From Pseudomonas kribbensis (GTDB taxonomy: Bacteria > Pseudomonadota > Gammaproteobacteria > Pseudomonadales > Pseudomonadaceae), in assembly GCF_003352185.1 (NCBI RefSeq), contig NZ_CP029608.1:5126501-5190500 (forward strand): a stretch of DNA of 64,000 nt. The letters run 5' to 3'. The translations under genes and the position numbers were made by a program. The notes beneath the pieces were generated by a model. It was given only the letters and a program-made list of their open reading frames with translations. It was not told the origin of the DNA and searched no databases. This document shows positions 1 to 8,736 of this stretch, piece by piece. Position 1 is the first letter of the stretch; each line of letters starts with the position of its first letter.

Positions 1-736
1 CACGGCACGCCAGCCCCGGCTTACCGCCGCCGGCGAAGCGTTTTTGCCCCGGGCGAGAAACCTGCTCAATGAATTGAACAAGGCCAGCACCCTGGCCACG
101 GAAATCGGCCAGGGCCAGCGCGGTACTTTGCGCGTGTGTCACTCCAGCACCGTACCGATCAGCGGCCAACTGTTGCGCGAGATGAGCGCATACCTGGAGC
201 AGCAACCCGGGGTTTCGCTGGACATCGGCACGCTCTCCTCGGAATCACAGCTCGAGGAACTGGCCGAGGGGCGACTCGACATCGGCTTGCTGCGTCTGCC
301 GGTGCTGCGCCAGCGCGAAGGTGTTCAAGTTATTCCGCTCTACACCGAGCGCTTGCTGCTTGCCGTGCCGGCGGAACATCGACTGGCCTTTGCGGAGGCA
401 GTCGATCTGGCGCAATTGAAGGACGAAGCGTTCATCTCCATCCCCCATCCGCAACGCGGCGGGCTGAGTTATTTGTGTGCTGACCTGTGCATGCGCCACG
501 GCTTCTTCCCCCAGGCTGCACGGGTGATGTCGCGCAAGACCACGCAACTGCAATTGATCCAGGCCGGATTCGGCATCGCTCTGCTGCCGGAATCGATGCA
601 GGACATCGCGCCCGCTGGTGTGAGATTTCTGCCACTGACCGGCGATTGCCAGAGCACCGTCGCCCTCGCCTTTCGGCAAAATCCCACACCTTTGGTGCAA
701 CACTTCCTCCAGACATTCACCGGCGAAAGCCTTTAA
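1..736 (+). CDS. LysR-family transcriptional regulator, 3' part (5' end outside window)
   Basis: The reading frame is open from base 2. The first residues (LTAAGEAFLPRARNLL) are the end of a LysR winged helix-turn-helix and its linker helix, so most of the DNA-binding domain lies left of the window. The remaining ~230 residues are a typical LysR effector-binding domain: an RG.LR.. strand after the linker, then a GLLR segment and a GFGIALLPES segment. The inducer and target genes cannot be read from this part. A TTG at 44 is in frame but is internal to the family pattern and is not the start. The gene ends 10 bp before xseA. Confidence 0.88.
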   Translation, partial: TARQPRLTAAGEAFLPRARNLLNELNKASTLATEIGQGQRGTLRVCHSSTVPISGQLLREMSAYLEQQPGVSLDIGTLSSESQLEELAEGRLDIGLLRLPVLRQREGVQVIPLYTERLLLAVPAEHRLAFAEAVDLAQLKDEAFISIPHPQRGGLSYLCADLCMRHGFFPQAARVMSRKTTQLQLIQAGFGIALLPESMQDIAPAGVRFLPLTGDCQSTVALAFRQNPTPLVQHFLQTFTGESL

Positions 737-746
737 ACTGCGCCCC

Positions 747-2126
747 ATGATTAAAGATCCCTTTGCAAGACTCGGCCTCGACCGCGAAGTCCTGACCGTC
801 AGCCAGCTCAACGGCCGCGCGCGGGTGTTGCTCGAAGACGTGTTCAGCAACATCTGGGTCGAAGGCGAAATCTCCAACCTCGCCCGCCCGGCGTCCGGCC
901 ACGTGTACTTCACGCTCAAGGACAGCGGCGCGCAGGTGCGTTGCGCACTGTTCCGACAGAACGCTGCGCGGGTGCGTCAGGCGCTGAAGGATGGTCTGGC
1001 GGTCAAGGTGCGCGGCAAGGTCTCGCTGTTCGAAGGGCGTGGCGACTATCAGTTGATTCTCGACACCGTGGAGCCTGCCGGTGACGGCGCCCTTCGTCTG
1101 GCTTTCGATGCCTTGAAGGAAAAGCTCAGTGCCGAAGGCCTGTTCAGTGCCGAGCGCAAAGTACCGCTGCCAGCCCATCCGCAACACATCGGCATCATCA
1201 GTTCGCCGACCGGCGCGGTGATCCGCGACATCATCAGCGTGTTCCGACGCCGTGCGCCGCAGGTCAAGCTGACCCTGATCCCCACCGCCGTTCAGGGCCG
1301 CGAGGCCACGGCGCAGATCGTCCGCGCCCTGAAACTCGCGGATGCCCGGGGCTTCGATGCGCTGATTTTGGCGCGTGGCGGCGGTTCGCTGGAAGACCTC
1401 TGGTGCTTCAACGAAGAAGCCGTGGCCCGAGCGGTGGATGCCTGCGTGACGCCGATAGTGAGCGCCGTCGGCCACGAAACCGACGTGTCGATCAGCGACT
1501 TTGTGGCTGACGTTCGCGCACCGACGCCATCTGCGGCGGCCGAATTGCTCGCCCCGGATTCCAGCCACCTGATCCGTCAGGTCGAAAGCCTGCATCGCCG
1601 ACTGGTGATGCGCATGCGCGACCGCTTGATGCGCGACCGCCTGCGACTTGAAGGCATGGCTCGCCGTCTGCGCCATCCCGGCGAACGTCTGCGCCAGCAG
1701 GCACAGCGTCTGGATGATCTGGACATGCGCATGCGCCGGGCGTTCGAGCGCCAGCTCAATACCCGCCGCGAACACCTGATTCGTCTGGAAACCCGCCTTG
1801 CCGGGCAACATCCCGGCCGGCAACTGGCGCTGCTGCGCCAGCGTCTCGACAGCCTCGCCGAACGACTGCCACGCGCCATGAACGAAGGCCTGAAACGCCG
1901 GCGCCTGCAGTTGCAAAGCCAGATGCAGACCCTGCACGTGGTCAGTCCGTTGGCGACCCTCGGCCGTGGCTACAGCATTTTGCTCGACGAGCGTGGCAAT
2001 GCGATCCGCGACGCGGCACAAACCCACACCGGCCAACGCCTGAAGGCCAGACTGGGCGAAGGCGAACTGCAAGTGCGCGTCGAGGACAACCACCTGACGC
2101 CCGTCACTCTCTCATTACTGGACTGA
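747..2126 (+). CDS. xseA: Exodeoxyribonuclease VII large subunit
   Basis: 459 aa, the usual XseA length. With XseB it forms exonuclease VII, which degrades single-stranded DNA to oligonucleotides in the cytoplasm. The N-terminal OB-fold (about residues 15-110) has the family pattern VEGEISN...SGHVYFTLKD. The catalytic region contains GIISSPTGAVIRDI, LARGGGSLEDLW and VGHETDVSISDFVAD, all XseA signatures. A long Arg/Leu-rich coiled-coil follows (about 260-390), and the C-terminus has the LGRGYSIL motif. xseB is not in the window, which is normal for Pseudomonas. The M23 peptidase gene starts only 3 bp downstream, so the two are probably co-transcribed. Confidence 0.97.
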   Translation: MIKDPFARLGLDREVLTVSQLNGRARVLLEDVFSNIWVEGEISNLARPASGHVYFTLKDSGAQVRCALFRQNAARVRQALKDGLAVKVRGKVSLFEGRGDYQLILDTVEPAGDGALRLAFDALKEKLSAEGLFSAERKVPLPAHPQHIGIISSPTGAVIRDIISVFRRRAPQVKLTLIPTAVQGREATAQIVRALKLADARGFDALILARGGGSLEDLWCFNEEAVARAVDACVTPIVSAVGHETDVSISDFVADVRAPTPSAAAELLAPDSSHLIRQVESLHRRLVMRMRDRLMRDRLRLEGMARRLRHPGERLRQQAQRLDDLDMRMRRAFERQLNTRREHLIRLETRLAGQHPGRQLALLRQRLDSLAERLPRAMNEGLKRRRLQLQSQMQTLHVVSPLATLGRGYSILLDERGNAIRDAAQTHTGQRLKARLGEGELQVRVEDNHLTPVTLSLLD

Positions 2127-2129
2127 TCC

Positions 2130-2951
2130 ATGCCGCGTTTTCTTGCTCCGCTGCTGTTGCTGTGCCTGACCTTCAATGCCCACGCCGACAGTTACATCAC
2201 CCGCCTGCTGAACAAACCGGTGCCGGGCGGCGTGGCTGTCGTCGATCTGGGCACTGCCGCGCAGGCACCGAAAGTCACGTATCAGGGCAAACCGGTGCTG
2301 GTGGTCAAGGAACAGAACAACTGGCTGGCGATTGTCGGCGTTCCGTTGACCGTCAAACCCGGCGCTCAACAAATCAGCAGCGGCGGCCGAAACCTGAACT
2401 TCACCGTCGGCAACAAGAAGTACCCGGAACAGCACATCACCCTGAAGAACACCCAGCAGGTCAATCCGAACCCGGCGAACCTGAAGCGCATCGAGGGTGA
2501 ACTGGCCGAGCAGATCAAGGCCTACCGCAGCTTCAGCCCGAACACTCCGAGTAACCTGTTGCTGGACAAGCCGGTCAACGGACCGCTGTCGAGCAAGTTC
2601 GGTGTGCGCCGGTTCTTCAACGGAGAAGAGCGCAATCCGCACGCCGGCCTCGACTTCGCGGTGCCGGCCGGCACACCGATCAAGACCCCGGCAGCGGGCA
2701 AGGTGATCCTGATCGGCAATTACTTCTTCAATGGCAACACCGTGTTCGTCGACCACGGCCAGGGCTTCATCAGCATGTTCTGCCACATGTCGAAGATCGA
2801 TGTGCAAAACGGCCAGCAACTGGCGCGCGGCGCAGTGGTGGGCAAGGTGGGTGCCACAGGTCGGGCGACCGGGCCGCATATGCACTGGAACGTCAGCCTG
2901 AACGATGCCCGGGTTGATCCGGCGATCTTTATCGGCGCATTTCAACCTTGA
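2130..2951 (+). CDS. M23 (LytM-type) peptidoglycan endopeptidase, secreted
   Basis: 273 aa. A signal peptide (MPRFLAPLLLLCLTFNAHA) directs it to the periplasm. The C-terminal half is a complete LytM/M23 zinc peptidase domain: H-x3-D in HAGLDFAVPAG, then a histidine in MFCHMSK, and HxH in GPHMHWNV. All metal ligands and the catalytic His are present, so it should be an active cell-wall hydrolase rather than an EnvC/NlpD-type activator. The N-terminal ~130 residues form the preceding beta-rich domain often seen in proteobacterial M23 proteins. It starts 3 bp after xseA. Substrate preference cannot be told. Confidence 0.93.
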   Translation: MPRFLAPLLLLCLTFNAHADSYITRLLNKPVPGGVAVVDLGTAAQAPKVTYQGKPVLVVKEQNNWLAIVGVPLTVKPGAQQISSGGRNLNFTVGNKKYPEQHITLKNTQQVNPNPANLKRIEGELAEQIKAYRSFSPNTPSNLLLDKPVNGPLSSKFGVRRFFNGEERNPHAGLDFAVPAGTPIKTPAAGKVILIGNYFFNGNTVFVDHGQGFISMFCHMSKIDVQNGQQLARGAVVGKVGATGRATGPHMHWNVSLNDARVDPAIFIGAFQP

Positions 2952-2974
2952 TTTCAGGTTGATTCGCCTCCAGA

Positions 2975-3010
2975 GGGGATTGCGCGCGACGAATGGTCCG
3001 CGCAATCCCC
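2975..3010. repeat. Perfect 12-bp inverted repeat downstream of the M23 gene
   Basis: The arms at 2975-2986 and 2999-3010 are perfectly complementary (GGGGATTGCGCG) around a 12-base loop. No T-run follows on either strand, so it is not a classical intrinsic terminator. It could cap the 3' end of the xseA-M23 transcript or be a small repeat element. The remainder of the 2952-3127 gap shows no gene I can support. Confidence 0.5.
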
Positions 3011-3091
3011 GCCAACAATAACAGCCATATCAAGAATAAAATCTCGGAAAAAAGCGCTTTCCGGGTATTCCTCTCAATTTTTTTCGACTGC

Positions 3092-3120
3092 TTGCCATCC
3101 TCATCCCCCGCGGTTAGGGT
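3092..3120 (+). promoter_or_regulatory. Candidate sigma-70 promoter for leuA
   Basis: TTGCCA (3092-3097), a 17-bp spacer and TAGGGT (3115-3120). The -35 is good and the -10 is mediocre. Transcription would begin near 3127, practically at the ATG of the short reading frame at 3128, giving a leaderless mRNA for that peptide and a ~165-base leader for leuA. Confidence 0.4.
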
Positions 3121-3127
3121 TGAAGGC

Positions 3128-3205
3128 ATGAAAACCTCTCACACCCTTATTCAGCTTCGCCAGCACCGCAGCCTGTGCCTTGTCAGCGCACGACTGCCGG
3201 GCTGA
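3128..3205 (+). CDS. Possible 25-aa leader peptide upstream of leuA
   Basis: ATG to TGA, 25 codons, with five leucines and the C-terminal pattern [15 protein letters not shown]. There is no Shine-Dalgarno sequence, but the predicted transcription start lies at or next to the ATG, so translation could be leaderless. Its place before leuA suggests a cis-acting leader peptide. I do not see an obvious terminator/antiterminator pair with a U-run in 3206-3291, only a GC-rich stem around 3254-3271. Function is therefore inferred from position and could be wrong; the frame may be chance. Confidence 0.35.
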   Translation: MKTSHTLIQLRQHRSLCLVSARLPG

Positions 3206-3291
3206 ATCGCTGCGCCTCGTCCCAAGCTTCTCCGAACATTCGTTCCACCGGCAGGCCGCCTCTTTTCGGCCCAGACAATAAGGAATTTCCG

Positions 3292-4971
3292 ATGAGCATG
3301 CTCAAAGACCCGTCTTCGAAATACCGCGCGTTTCCTGTGATCAACCTGCCGGATCGCACCTGGCCGTCGAAAACCATCGATGCCGCGCCGATCTGGTGCA
3401 GCTCCGACCTGCGTGACGGCAACCAGTCGTTGATCGAGCCGATGGACGCGGTGAAAAAGCTGCGCTTCTGGAAAACCCTGGTGCAAGTGGGCGTGAAGGA
3501 AATCGAAGCGTCGTTCCCGGCCGCTTCGCAAACCGACTTCGACTTCGTGCGTACCCTGATCGAAGACGGCCACATCCCGGACGACACCACTATTCAAGTG
3601 CTGACCCAGGGCCGTGAAGATCTGATCGAGCGCACCTTCGAATCCCTGCGCGGGGCGAAAAAGGCGATCGTTCACCTGTACAACGCCACTTCCCCGTCTT
3701 TCCGTCGCATCGTGTTCAATCAGGACAAGGACGGCATCAAGGCCATCGCCGTGAACGCCGCCAAGCTGTTCGTCAAATACGCCGCCATGCAGCCGGACAC
3801 CGAGTGGACCTTCGAATACTCGCCGGAAACCTTCAGCGCCACCGAGCTGGAATTTGCCAAGGAAGTCTGTGACGCGGTGATCGAGGTCTGGAACCCGACG
3901 CCCGAGCACAAGATCATCCTCAACCTGCCGGCCACCGTTGAATGCGCGACCCCGAACGTCTATGCCGACCAGATCGAGTGGTTCCACCGCAACATCAACC
4001 GTCGTGACAGCGTGATCATCAGCCTGCACACCCACAACGACCGTGGCACCGGTGTGGCCGCCACCGAGCTGGGCCTGATGGCCGGTGCCGACCGCGTCGA
4101 AGGCTGCCTGTTCGGCAACGGCGAGCGTACCGGCAACGTCGACCTCGTGACCGTGGCACTGAACATGTACACCCAGGGCCTCGACCCGCAACTGGACTTC
4201 TCCGACATCGACGGTGTGCGCAAGGTCGTCGAAGAGTGCAACCAGATTCAGGTACACCCACGTCACCCGTACGTCGGCGACCTGGTGCACACCGCGTTCT
4301 CCGGCTCCCACCAGGACGCGATCCGCAAGGGCTTCGCTCAGCAGAAACCGGACACTCTGTGGGAAGTGCCGTACCTGCCGATCGACCCGGCCGACATCGG
4401 CCGCAGCTACGAGGCGGTGATCCGCGTCAACAGCCAGTCGGGCAAGGGCGGTATCGCCTACCTGCTGGAGCAGGAGTACGGCATCAGCCTGCCACGCCGC
4501 ATGCAGATCGAGTTCAGCCAAGTCGTGCAGCGTGAAACCGATCGTCTGGGTCTGGAAATGACTGCCCAGCAGATCCACTCGCTGCTGCACACCGAGTACC
4601 TGCAAGCCAACACCCCGTATGCGCTGGTCAGCCATCGCCTGCAGGAAGAAAACGGCCACAGCGCCGTCGAAGTGGAAGTGGCAAGCAAGGGCCAGGGCGA
4701 GACCAACCTGCACTGGCGCGGCAAGGGCAACGGCGCGCTGGAAGCACTGGTGGCCGGCCTGCCGATTCCGGTGGAGATCATGGACTACAACGAACACGCC
4801 ATCGGCGCGGGCACCAACGCCAAGGCAGCGGCTTACATCGAGCTGCGTGTGAATGGCGAACGTGCAGTGCACGGCGTGGGTATCGATGAAAACATCACCA
4901 CCGCCAGCTTCAAGGCCCTGTTCAGCGCGCTGAACCGCTCGCTGAGCCAGCCGGAAGCGAAAGCGGCGTAA
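3292..4971 (+). CDS. leuA: 2-isopropylmalate synthase
   Basis: 559 aa. It condenses acetyl-CoA with 2-oxoisovalerate, the first committed step of leucine synthesis, in the cytoplasm. The HMG-CoA-lyase-like TIM barrel has the CoA-ester synthase signature [11 protein letters not shown] near residue 35 and the metal-binding [11 protein letters not shown]. The C-terminal ~130 residues are the LeuA allosteric domain, where leucine feedback inhibition acts. It is the long form found in pseudomonads and actinobacteria rather than the ~520-aa enterobacterial form. The start at 3292 is chosen because an AAGGAA ribosome site lies 7-8 bases upstream and homologues begin with MxMLKDPSxKYR. It is monocistronic, with a strong terminator directly downstream. 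Confidence 0.97.
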   Translation: MSMLKDPSSKYRAFPVINLPDRTWPSKTIDAAPIWCSSDLRDGNQSLIEPMDAVKKLRFWKTLVQVGVKEIEASFPAASQTDFDFVRTLIEDGHIPDDTTIQVLTQGREDLIERTFESLRGAKKAIVHLYNATSPSFRRIVFNQDKDGIKAIAVNAAKLFVKYAAMQPDTEWTFEYSPETFSATELEFAKEVCDAVIEVWNPTPEHKIILNLPATVECATPNVYADQIEWFHRNINRRDSVIISLHTHNDRGTGVAATELGLMAGADRVEGCLFGNGERTGNVDLVTVALNMYTQGLDPQLDFSDIDGVRKVVEECNQIQVHPRHPYVGDLVHTAFSGSHQDAIRKGFAQQKPDTLWEVPYLPIDPADIGRSYEAVIRVNSQSGKGGIAYLLEQEYGISLPRRMQIEFSQVVQRETDRLGLEMTAQQIHSLLHTEYLQANTPYALVSHRLQEENGHSAVEVEVASKGQGETNLHWRGKGNGALEALVAGLPIPVEIMDYNEHAIGAGTNAKAAAYIELRVNGERAVHGVGIDENITTASFKALFSALNRSLSQPEAKAA

Positions 4972-4987
4972 ATTACCGCTGAAATGC

Positions 4988-5024
4988 AAAAGGCCCCGGA
5001 GTGCGAACTCCGGGGCCTTTTTTA
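4988..5024 (+). terminator. Intrinsic terminator of leuA
   Basis: An AAGGCCCCGGA stem with a short loop, TCCGGGGCCTT, then a run of T. It starts 17 bases after the leuA stop. Because A residues also flank the left arm it may also work for the convergent gene ending at 5079. Confidence 0.9.
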
Positions 5025-5078
5025 TGCCTGCTGGCTTTATGTTGCCCGCGATGGGGCCCGCACAGACAACGCAAAAAC

Positions 5079-5870
5079 TCAGGTGAACTCGAACGTGTCC
5101 GCATCCAGATTCGCCGGGAATCGCTCGCGGTAAGCCGCCAGCGGTGCAGCTTCCAGCACAGCCTTGAACACCCCGTCCGCCTCCCCCGCCGCCAGCAAGG
5201 TCTCGCCCTGGAAGTCCAGCACCTGACTGTCGCCGGTGTAGGCAAAACCCTTGCCGTCGGTGCCAACACGATTCACCGCCGCCACGTAGCACAGGTTTTC
5301 AATCGCCCGCGCCGGCAGCAAACGGTTCCAGTGCAGACGCCGCGCCCCCGGCCAGTTGGCGGTGTACAGCAGCAGGTCGGTGTCTTGTGCATCGCGGCTC
5401 CACACCGGGAAACGCAAGTCGTAGCAAATCAGCGGCCGGATGCGCCAGCCCTTGAGTTCGAACTGCACCTGGCGTTCGCCGGGCGTGTAGTGATTGTGCT
5501 CGCCGGCCATGCGGAACAGATGGCGCTTGTCGTAATGCCACACTTCGCCGTCAGGGCGCGCCCATAGCAGGCGATTGCGATGGCTGCCGTCGGCGGCCTG
5601 GATGATCACGCTGCCGGTGATCACCGCATTGAGCTTCGCCGCCTGTGCCTTCATCCATTTGCTGGTCGGACCGTTTTCGGCTTCGGCCAGGGTTTCGGAC
5701 TCCATGGAGAATCCGGTGGTGAACATTTCCGGCAGAATGATCAGATCCGCCCCGCGCGCCTGCTCCAGCAAAGCGTCGAAATGCTCGAGGTTGGCCTGAC
5801 GATCATGCCAGGCCAGGCTGGTCTGGATCAGCGCCAGGTTGAGATCGGGCAAAGCACTCAAATCACGCAT
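5079..5870 (-). CDS. Carbon-nitrogen hydrolase, omega-amidase (YafV/Nit2-like)
   Basis: 263 aa nitrilase-superfamily enzyme, cytoplasmic. The catalytic triad is visible in order: Glu in LPEMFTTGFS, Lys in YDKRHLFRMAGEH and Cys in LICYDLRFP. The nearest characterised relatives (YafV, Nit2) hydrolyse alpha-ketoglutaramate or alpha-keto-gamma-methylthiobutyramide amides. The neighbour is a methionine/glutamine aminotransferase that would make such keto-acids, and the two genes overlap by 13 bp. Together they fit a transaminase/omega-amidase couple in methionine salvage. The ATG at 5870 (MRDLSALPD) is chosen over the upstream in-frame ATG because the family begins there. Confidence 0.9.
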   Translation of the reverse strand: MRDLSALPDLNLALIQTSLAWHDRQANLEHFDALLEQARGADLIILPEMFTTGFSMESETLAEAENGPTSKWMKAQAAKLNAVITGSVIIQAADGSHRNRLLWARPDGEVWHYDKRHLFRMAGEHNHYTPGERQVQFELKGWRIRPLICYDLRFPVWSRDAQDTDLLLYTANWPGARRLHWNRLLPARAIENLCYVAAVNRVGTDGKGFAYTGDSQVLDFQGETLLAAGEADGVFKAVLEAAPLAAYRERFPANLDADTFEFT

Positions 5871-7006
5871 AGTTTTGCCGCCGCTTCCCGCAGCGTCTCC
5901 TCGCGTTTGGCGAAGCACAGCCGCACCAGGCGCTGGCCTTCAGGTGGATTCTGGTAGAACACCGACACCGGGATGCTCGCCACACCATGCTCGCGAGTCA
6001 TCCACATCGCCATCTCGACATCGTTCAGGTCGGGACGGATCTGTGAGTAATCAACCAGTTGGAAATAAGTGCCGGTGACCCGGGTGAAGCTGAATCGCGA
6101 CGGCGCCAGCAGATCACAGAACAGATCGCGCTTGGCCTGATAGAAACCCGGCAGCTCTTCGACGTGTTCCGGATGCTCGGCCATGTAATCGGCCAGCGCA
6201 TATTGCAGCGGCGTCACGCCACAGAAGCTGACGTACTGGTGCACTTTGCGCAGCTCGGCAGTCAGCGCTGGCGGCGCCACGACGTAACCGGTTTTCCAGC
6301 CGGTGACGTGATAGGTCTTGCCGAACGAGCTGACCACGAATGCGCGCTGATACAGCTCTTCATGGGCCAGCACGCTCACATGCGGAACGCCGTCGTACAC
6401 CAGGTGTTCGTAGACTTCGTCGCTGATCACATAGATGTCGCGATCACGGATCAGTGACGCCAACTGGTCCAGCTCTGCGCGACTGATCAGCGCGCCGCTG
6501 GGGTTGTGCGGGGTGTTGAGGATGATCATCCGCGTGCGCGGGCTCAGCGCTGCACCGAGCTTGTCGAAGTCGATGGAGAAATCCTCCAGACCGAGTTGCA
6601 CATGCACGCAGCGCCCGCCGGCCAGCTCCACCGACGGCTCATAACTGTCATAGGCCGGGTCGAACACGATGACTTCATCGCCGCTGTGGATAACCGCCTG
6701 GATCGCACAGAAGATCGCCTGGGTTGCGCCGGGGGTGACGGTCACCTCGTGATCGGCATCGACATTCACGCCATAGCTGCGGGCGATCTTCGCCGTAATC
6801 TGCTGGCGCAGGGCCGGCAGGCCGGTCATGGGCGAATACTGGTTATGGCCGCTGGCGATGTGCCGACCGACCGCATCGCGCAGCGACTGCGGGCCGTCGA
6901 AATCGGGAAAACCCTGGGACAGGTTGATGGCTCCGGTCTGTGCCGCGAGCTGAGACATCTGCGTGAAAATAGTGATGCCGACATTCGGCAGCTTGCTGTT
7001 GATCAT
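5858..7006 (-). CDS. PLP-dependent aminotransferase, methionine/glutamine type (YbdL-like)
   Basis: 382 aa class I/II fold-type I aminotransferase. Seen in the sequence: NLSQGFPDFDG near the N-terminus, PHNPSGALIS, the DEVYEHLVYDG motif and the PLP-lysine motif SSFGKTYHVTGWK. These patterns match the YbdL/kynurenine-aminotransferase subgroup, which favours methionine, glutamine and aromatic residues. The start MINSKLPNVG at 7006 has an AGGGA ribosome site; a longer frame exists but its extra 24 residues look untranslated. It overlaps the downstream omega-amidase gene, which supports a joint role in converting KMTB and glutamine to methionine and 2-oxoglutarate. Confidence 0.9.
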   Translation of the reverse strand: MINSKLPNVGITIFTQMSQLAAQTGAINLSQGFPDFDGPQSLRDAVGRHIASGHNQYSPMTGLPALRQQITAKIARSYGVNVDADHEVTVTPGATQAIFCAIQAVIHSGDEVIVFDPAYDSYEPSVELAGGRCVHVQLGLEDFSIDFDKLGAALSPRTRMIILNTPHNPSGALISRAELDQLASLIRDRDIYVISDEVYEHLVYDGVPHVSVLAHEELYQRAFVVSSFGKTYHVTGWKTGYVVAPPALTAELRKVHQYVSFCGVTPLQYALADYMAEHPEHVEELPGFYQAKRDLFCDLLAPSRFSFTRVTGTYFQLVDYSQIRPDLNDVEMAMWMTREHGVASIPVSVFYQNPPEGQRLVRLCFAKREETLREAAAKLCVI

Positions 7007-7077
7007 CGGGGTTCCCTGCTCTGCCCCGGCACTGACGACGGCGCGGGAGAGCCCGAGGATAGCCCATCCGGCGCCCA

Positions 7078-7105
7078 TAAAAAAAGGGCGCCAGACGGCG
7101 CCCTT
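7078..7105 (-). terminator. Intrinsic terminator of der
   Basis: On the minus strand GGGCGCC-loop-GGCGCCC is followed by a run of eight T/A-rich bases (7078-7085). It lies 19 bases past the der stop and ends the hisS-der gene block. Confidence 0.85.
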
Positions 7106-7123
7106 CTCTCTTGATGACCGGGA

Positions 7124-8596
7124 TCAGCGCTTGTCGCGGCGCTTCTTGCTGGCCTTCTTGTTGTGCGACATCAAACGACGCTTCTTGTTGACCTGGCGGT
7201 CGGTCAGCGTGTTCTTGTTGCCTTCGTACGGGTTCTCGCCGCCCTTGAACTCGATGCGGATCGGCGTACCGACCAGCTTGAGCACACGACGGTAAGTGTT
7301 TTCCAGATAGCGCACGTACGAATTCGGCACTTTCTCGATCTGGTTGCCGTGGATCACGATCAGCGGCGGGTTGGCGCCACCAAGGTGGGCATAACGCAGC
7401 TTGATCCGGCGGCCGTTGACCATCGGTGGCTGGTGCTCGCTGACCGCGTCTTCGAGGATCTGGGTCAGGCGGCTGGTCGGCCAGCGGGTGACCGCCGACT
7501 TGAACGAGTTCTGCACCGAAGCGTAGAGGTTGCCCACGCCGGTACCGTGCAGCGCCGAGATGAAGTGGATGTCGGCGAAGTCGACGAAGAACAACCGGCG
7601 TTCCAGTTCGGTCTTCACATAGTCACGCTCGCCCGGTGTCATGCCATCCCACTTGTTCAGCGCAATGACCAACGCACGGCCGGACTCAAGGGCAAAGCCC
7701 AGCAGGTTGAGGTCGTGATCGACCACACCTTCGCGGGCGTCCATCACGAAGATCACCACGTTGGCGTCTTTGATCGCCTGCAGGGTTTTGACCACGGAGA
7801 ACTTTTCGACTTCTTCGTGGATCTTGCCGCGCTTGCGCACACCGGCAGTGTCGATCAGTGTGTACTTCTCGTCGTTACGCTCGAACGGGATGTAGATACT
7901 GTCGCGGGTGGTGCCCGGCTGGTCGTAGACGATCACCCGCTCTTCACCCAGCATGCGGTTGACCAGCGTCGACTTGCCGACGTTCGGCCGGCCGATGATG
8001 GCGATCTTGATGCCGTCCTTTTCGCTCGGGCCTGGAATGCGCTTGGCTTCCTCGCCTTCGGCGACTTCCTCCTGCTCCTCGCCTTCCTGTGGCTCGTCCT
8101 CATCTTTCGGGAATTCGCTCAGGGCGATTTCCAGCAATTGAGTGATGCCGCGACCATGGGCGCCGGCAATCGGGATCGCATCGCCCATGCCCATCGGCGC
8201 GAATTCGGCGCGGGCCATTTCCGGATCGATGTTGTCGACCTTGTTGGCGACCACGTAGGAACGCTTGTTACGCTTGCGCAGGTGTTCGCCGATCATCTGG
8301 TCGGCGGCGGTGAAACCGGCCTTGGCATCTACCAGGAACAGAACGACATCCGCTTCTTCGATGGCCAGCAGCGACTGCTCGGCCATTTTTTCGTCCATAC
8401 CATGTTCGTCGCCGGAGATACCGCCGGTGTCGATCAGAATGTAGGAACGCCCTTGCCACTTGGCCTCACCGTACTGGCGATCACGGGTCAGACCGGACAA
8501 GTCGCCGACGATGGCGTCGCGAGTCCTGGTCAGGCGGTTGAACAAGGTGGACTTGCCGACGTTCGGTCGGCCCACCAGGGCGATTACGGGAACCAT
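7124..8596 (-). CDS. der: Ribosome-assembly GTPase Der (EngA)
   Basis: 490 aa. Der carries two consecutive GTPase domains and is needed for 50S subunit maturation. Both Walker A motifs are present (GRPNVGKST near residues 8 and ~200), as are DTGG and DTAG switch-II motifs and NKVD/NKWD base-recognition motifs. The two domains are joined by a strongly acidic linker (about 165-190). A KH-like domain and a basic tail ([20 protein letters not shown]) end the protein. [12 protein letters not shown] at 8596 is the conserved start; a frame four residues longer is unlikely. It follows bamB but is separated by a block of hairpins. Confidence 0.97.
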   Translation of the reverse strand: MVPVIALVGRPNVGKSTLFNRLTRTRDAIVGDLSGLTRDRQYGEAKWQGRSYILIDTGGISGDEHGMDEKMAEQSLLAIEEADVVLFLVDAKAGFTAADQMIGEHLRKRNKRSYVVANKVDNIDPEMARAEFAPMGMGDAIPIAGAHGRGITQLLEIALSEFPKDEDEPQEGEEQEEVAEGEEAKRIPGPSEKDGIKIAIIGRPNVGKSTLVNRMLGEERVIVYDQPGTTRDSIYIPFERNDEKYTLIDTAGVRKRGKIHEEVEKFSVVKTLQAIKDANVVIFVMDAREGVVDHDLNLLGFALESGRALVIALNKWDGMTPGERDYVKTELERRLFFVDFADIHFISALHGTGVGNLYASVQNSFKSAVTRWPTSRLTQILEDAVSEHQPPMVNGRRIKLRYAHLGGANPPLIVIHGNQIEKVPNSYVRYLENTYRRVLKLVGTPIRIEFKGGENPYEGNKNTLTDRQVNKKRRLMSHNKKASKKRRDKR

Positions 8597-8631
8597 GCGG
8601 CTCTCCACTTCGTTATTTCAGAAAATACAAA

Positions 8632-8652
8632 AGCCGCTGCGAGGCAGCGGCT
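8632..8652 (-). terminator. Probable terminator between bamB and der
   Basis: On the minus strand AGCCGCTGC-CTC-GCAGCGGCT is followed by TTTGTATTTT. It is the last of four hairpins between bamB and der and is the only one with a T-rich tail. Confidence 0.7.
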
Positions 8653-8662
8653 GGTGCTCGGG

Positions 8663-8724
8663 GCAACACCCATGGGTGTTGCAAACCCTGCCGGAGCAGG
8701 GCCGCTTGGGGATCAACCCCAAGC
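8663..8724. repeat. Three consecutive perfect hairpins in the bamB-der spacer
   Basis: Perfect inverted repeats lie at 8663-8682 (GCAACACCCATGGGTGTTGC), 8686-8701 (CCCTGC/GCAGGG) and 8704-8724 (GCTTGGGG/CCCCAAGC), immediately upstream (minus strand) of the terminator stem at 8632-8652. They leave almost no single-stranded sequence in the 140-bp spacer. They may protect the bamB 3' end or modulate read-through into der. Confidence 0.7.
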
Positions 8725-8736
8725 ATAGTCAAACCA

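Noticed and set aside
2929..3129. 66-aa minus-strand frame with one hydrophobic segment beside leuA
   Set aside because: Overlaps the end of the M23 gene and runs through the 12-bp inverted repeat; no ribosome site. It could be a small membrane protein, but the evidence is too weak.
3151..5292. 713-codon open frame antisense to leuA
   Set aside because: Leu/Val/Gly/Asp/Arg-rich composition typical of the reverse of a high-GC gene; leuA is certain.
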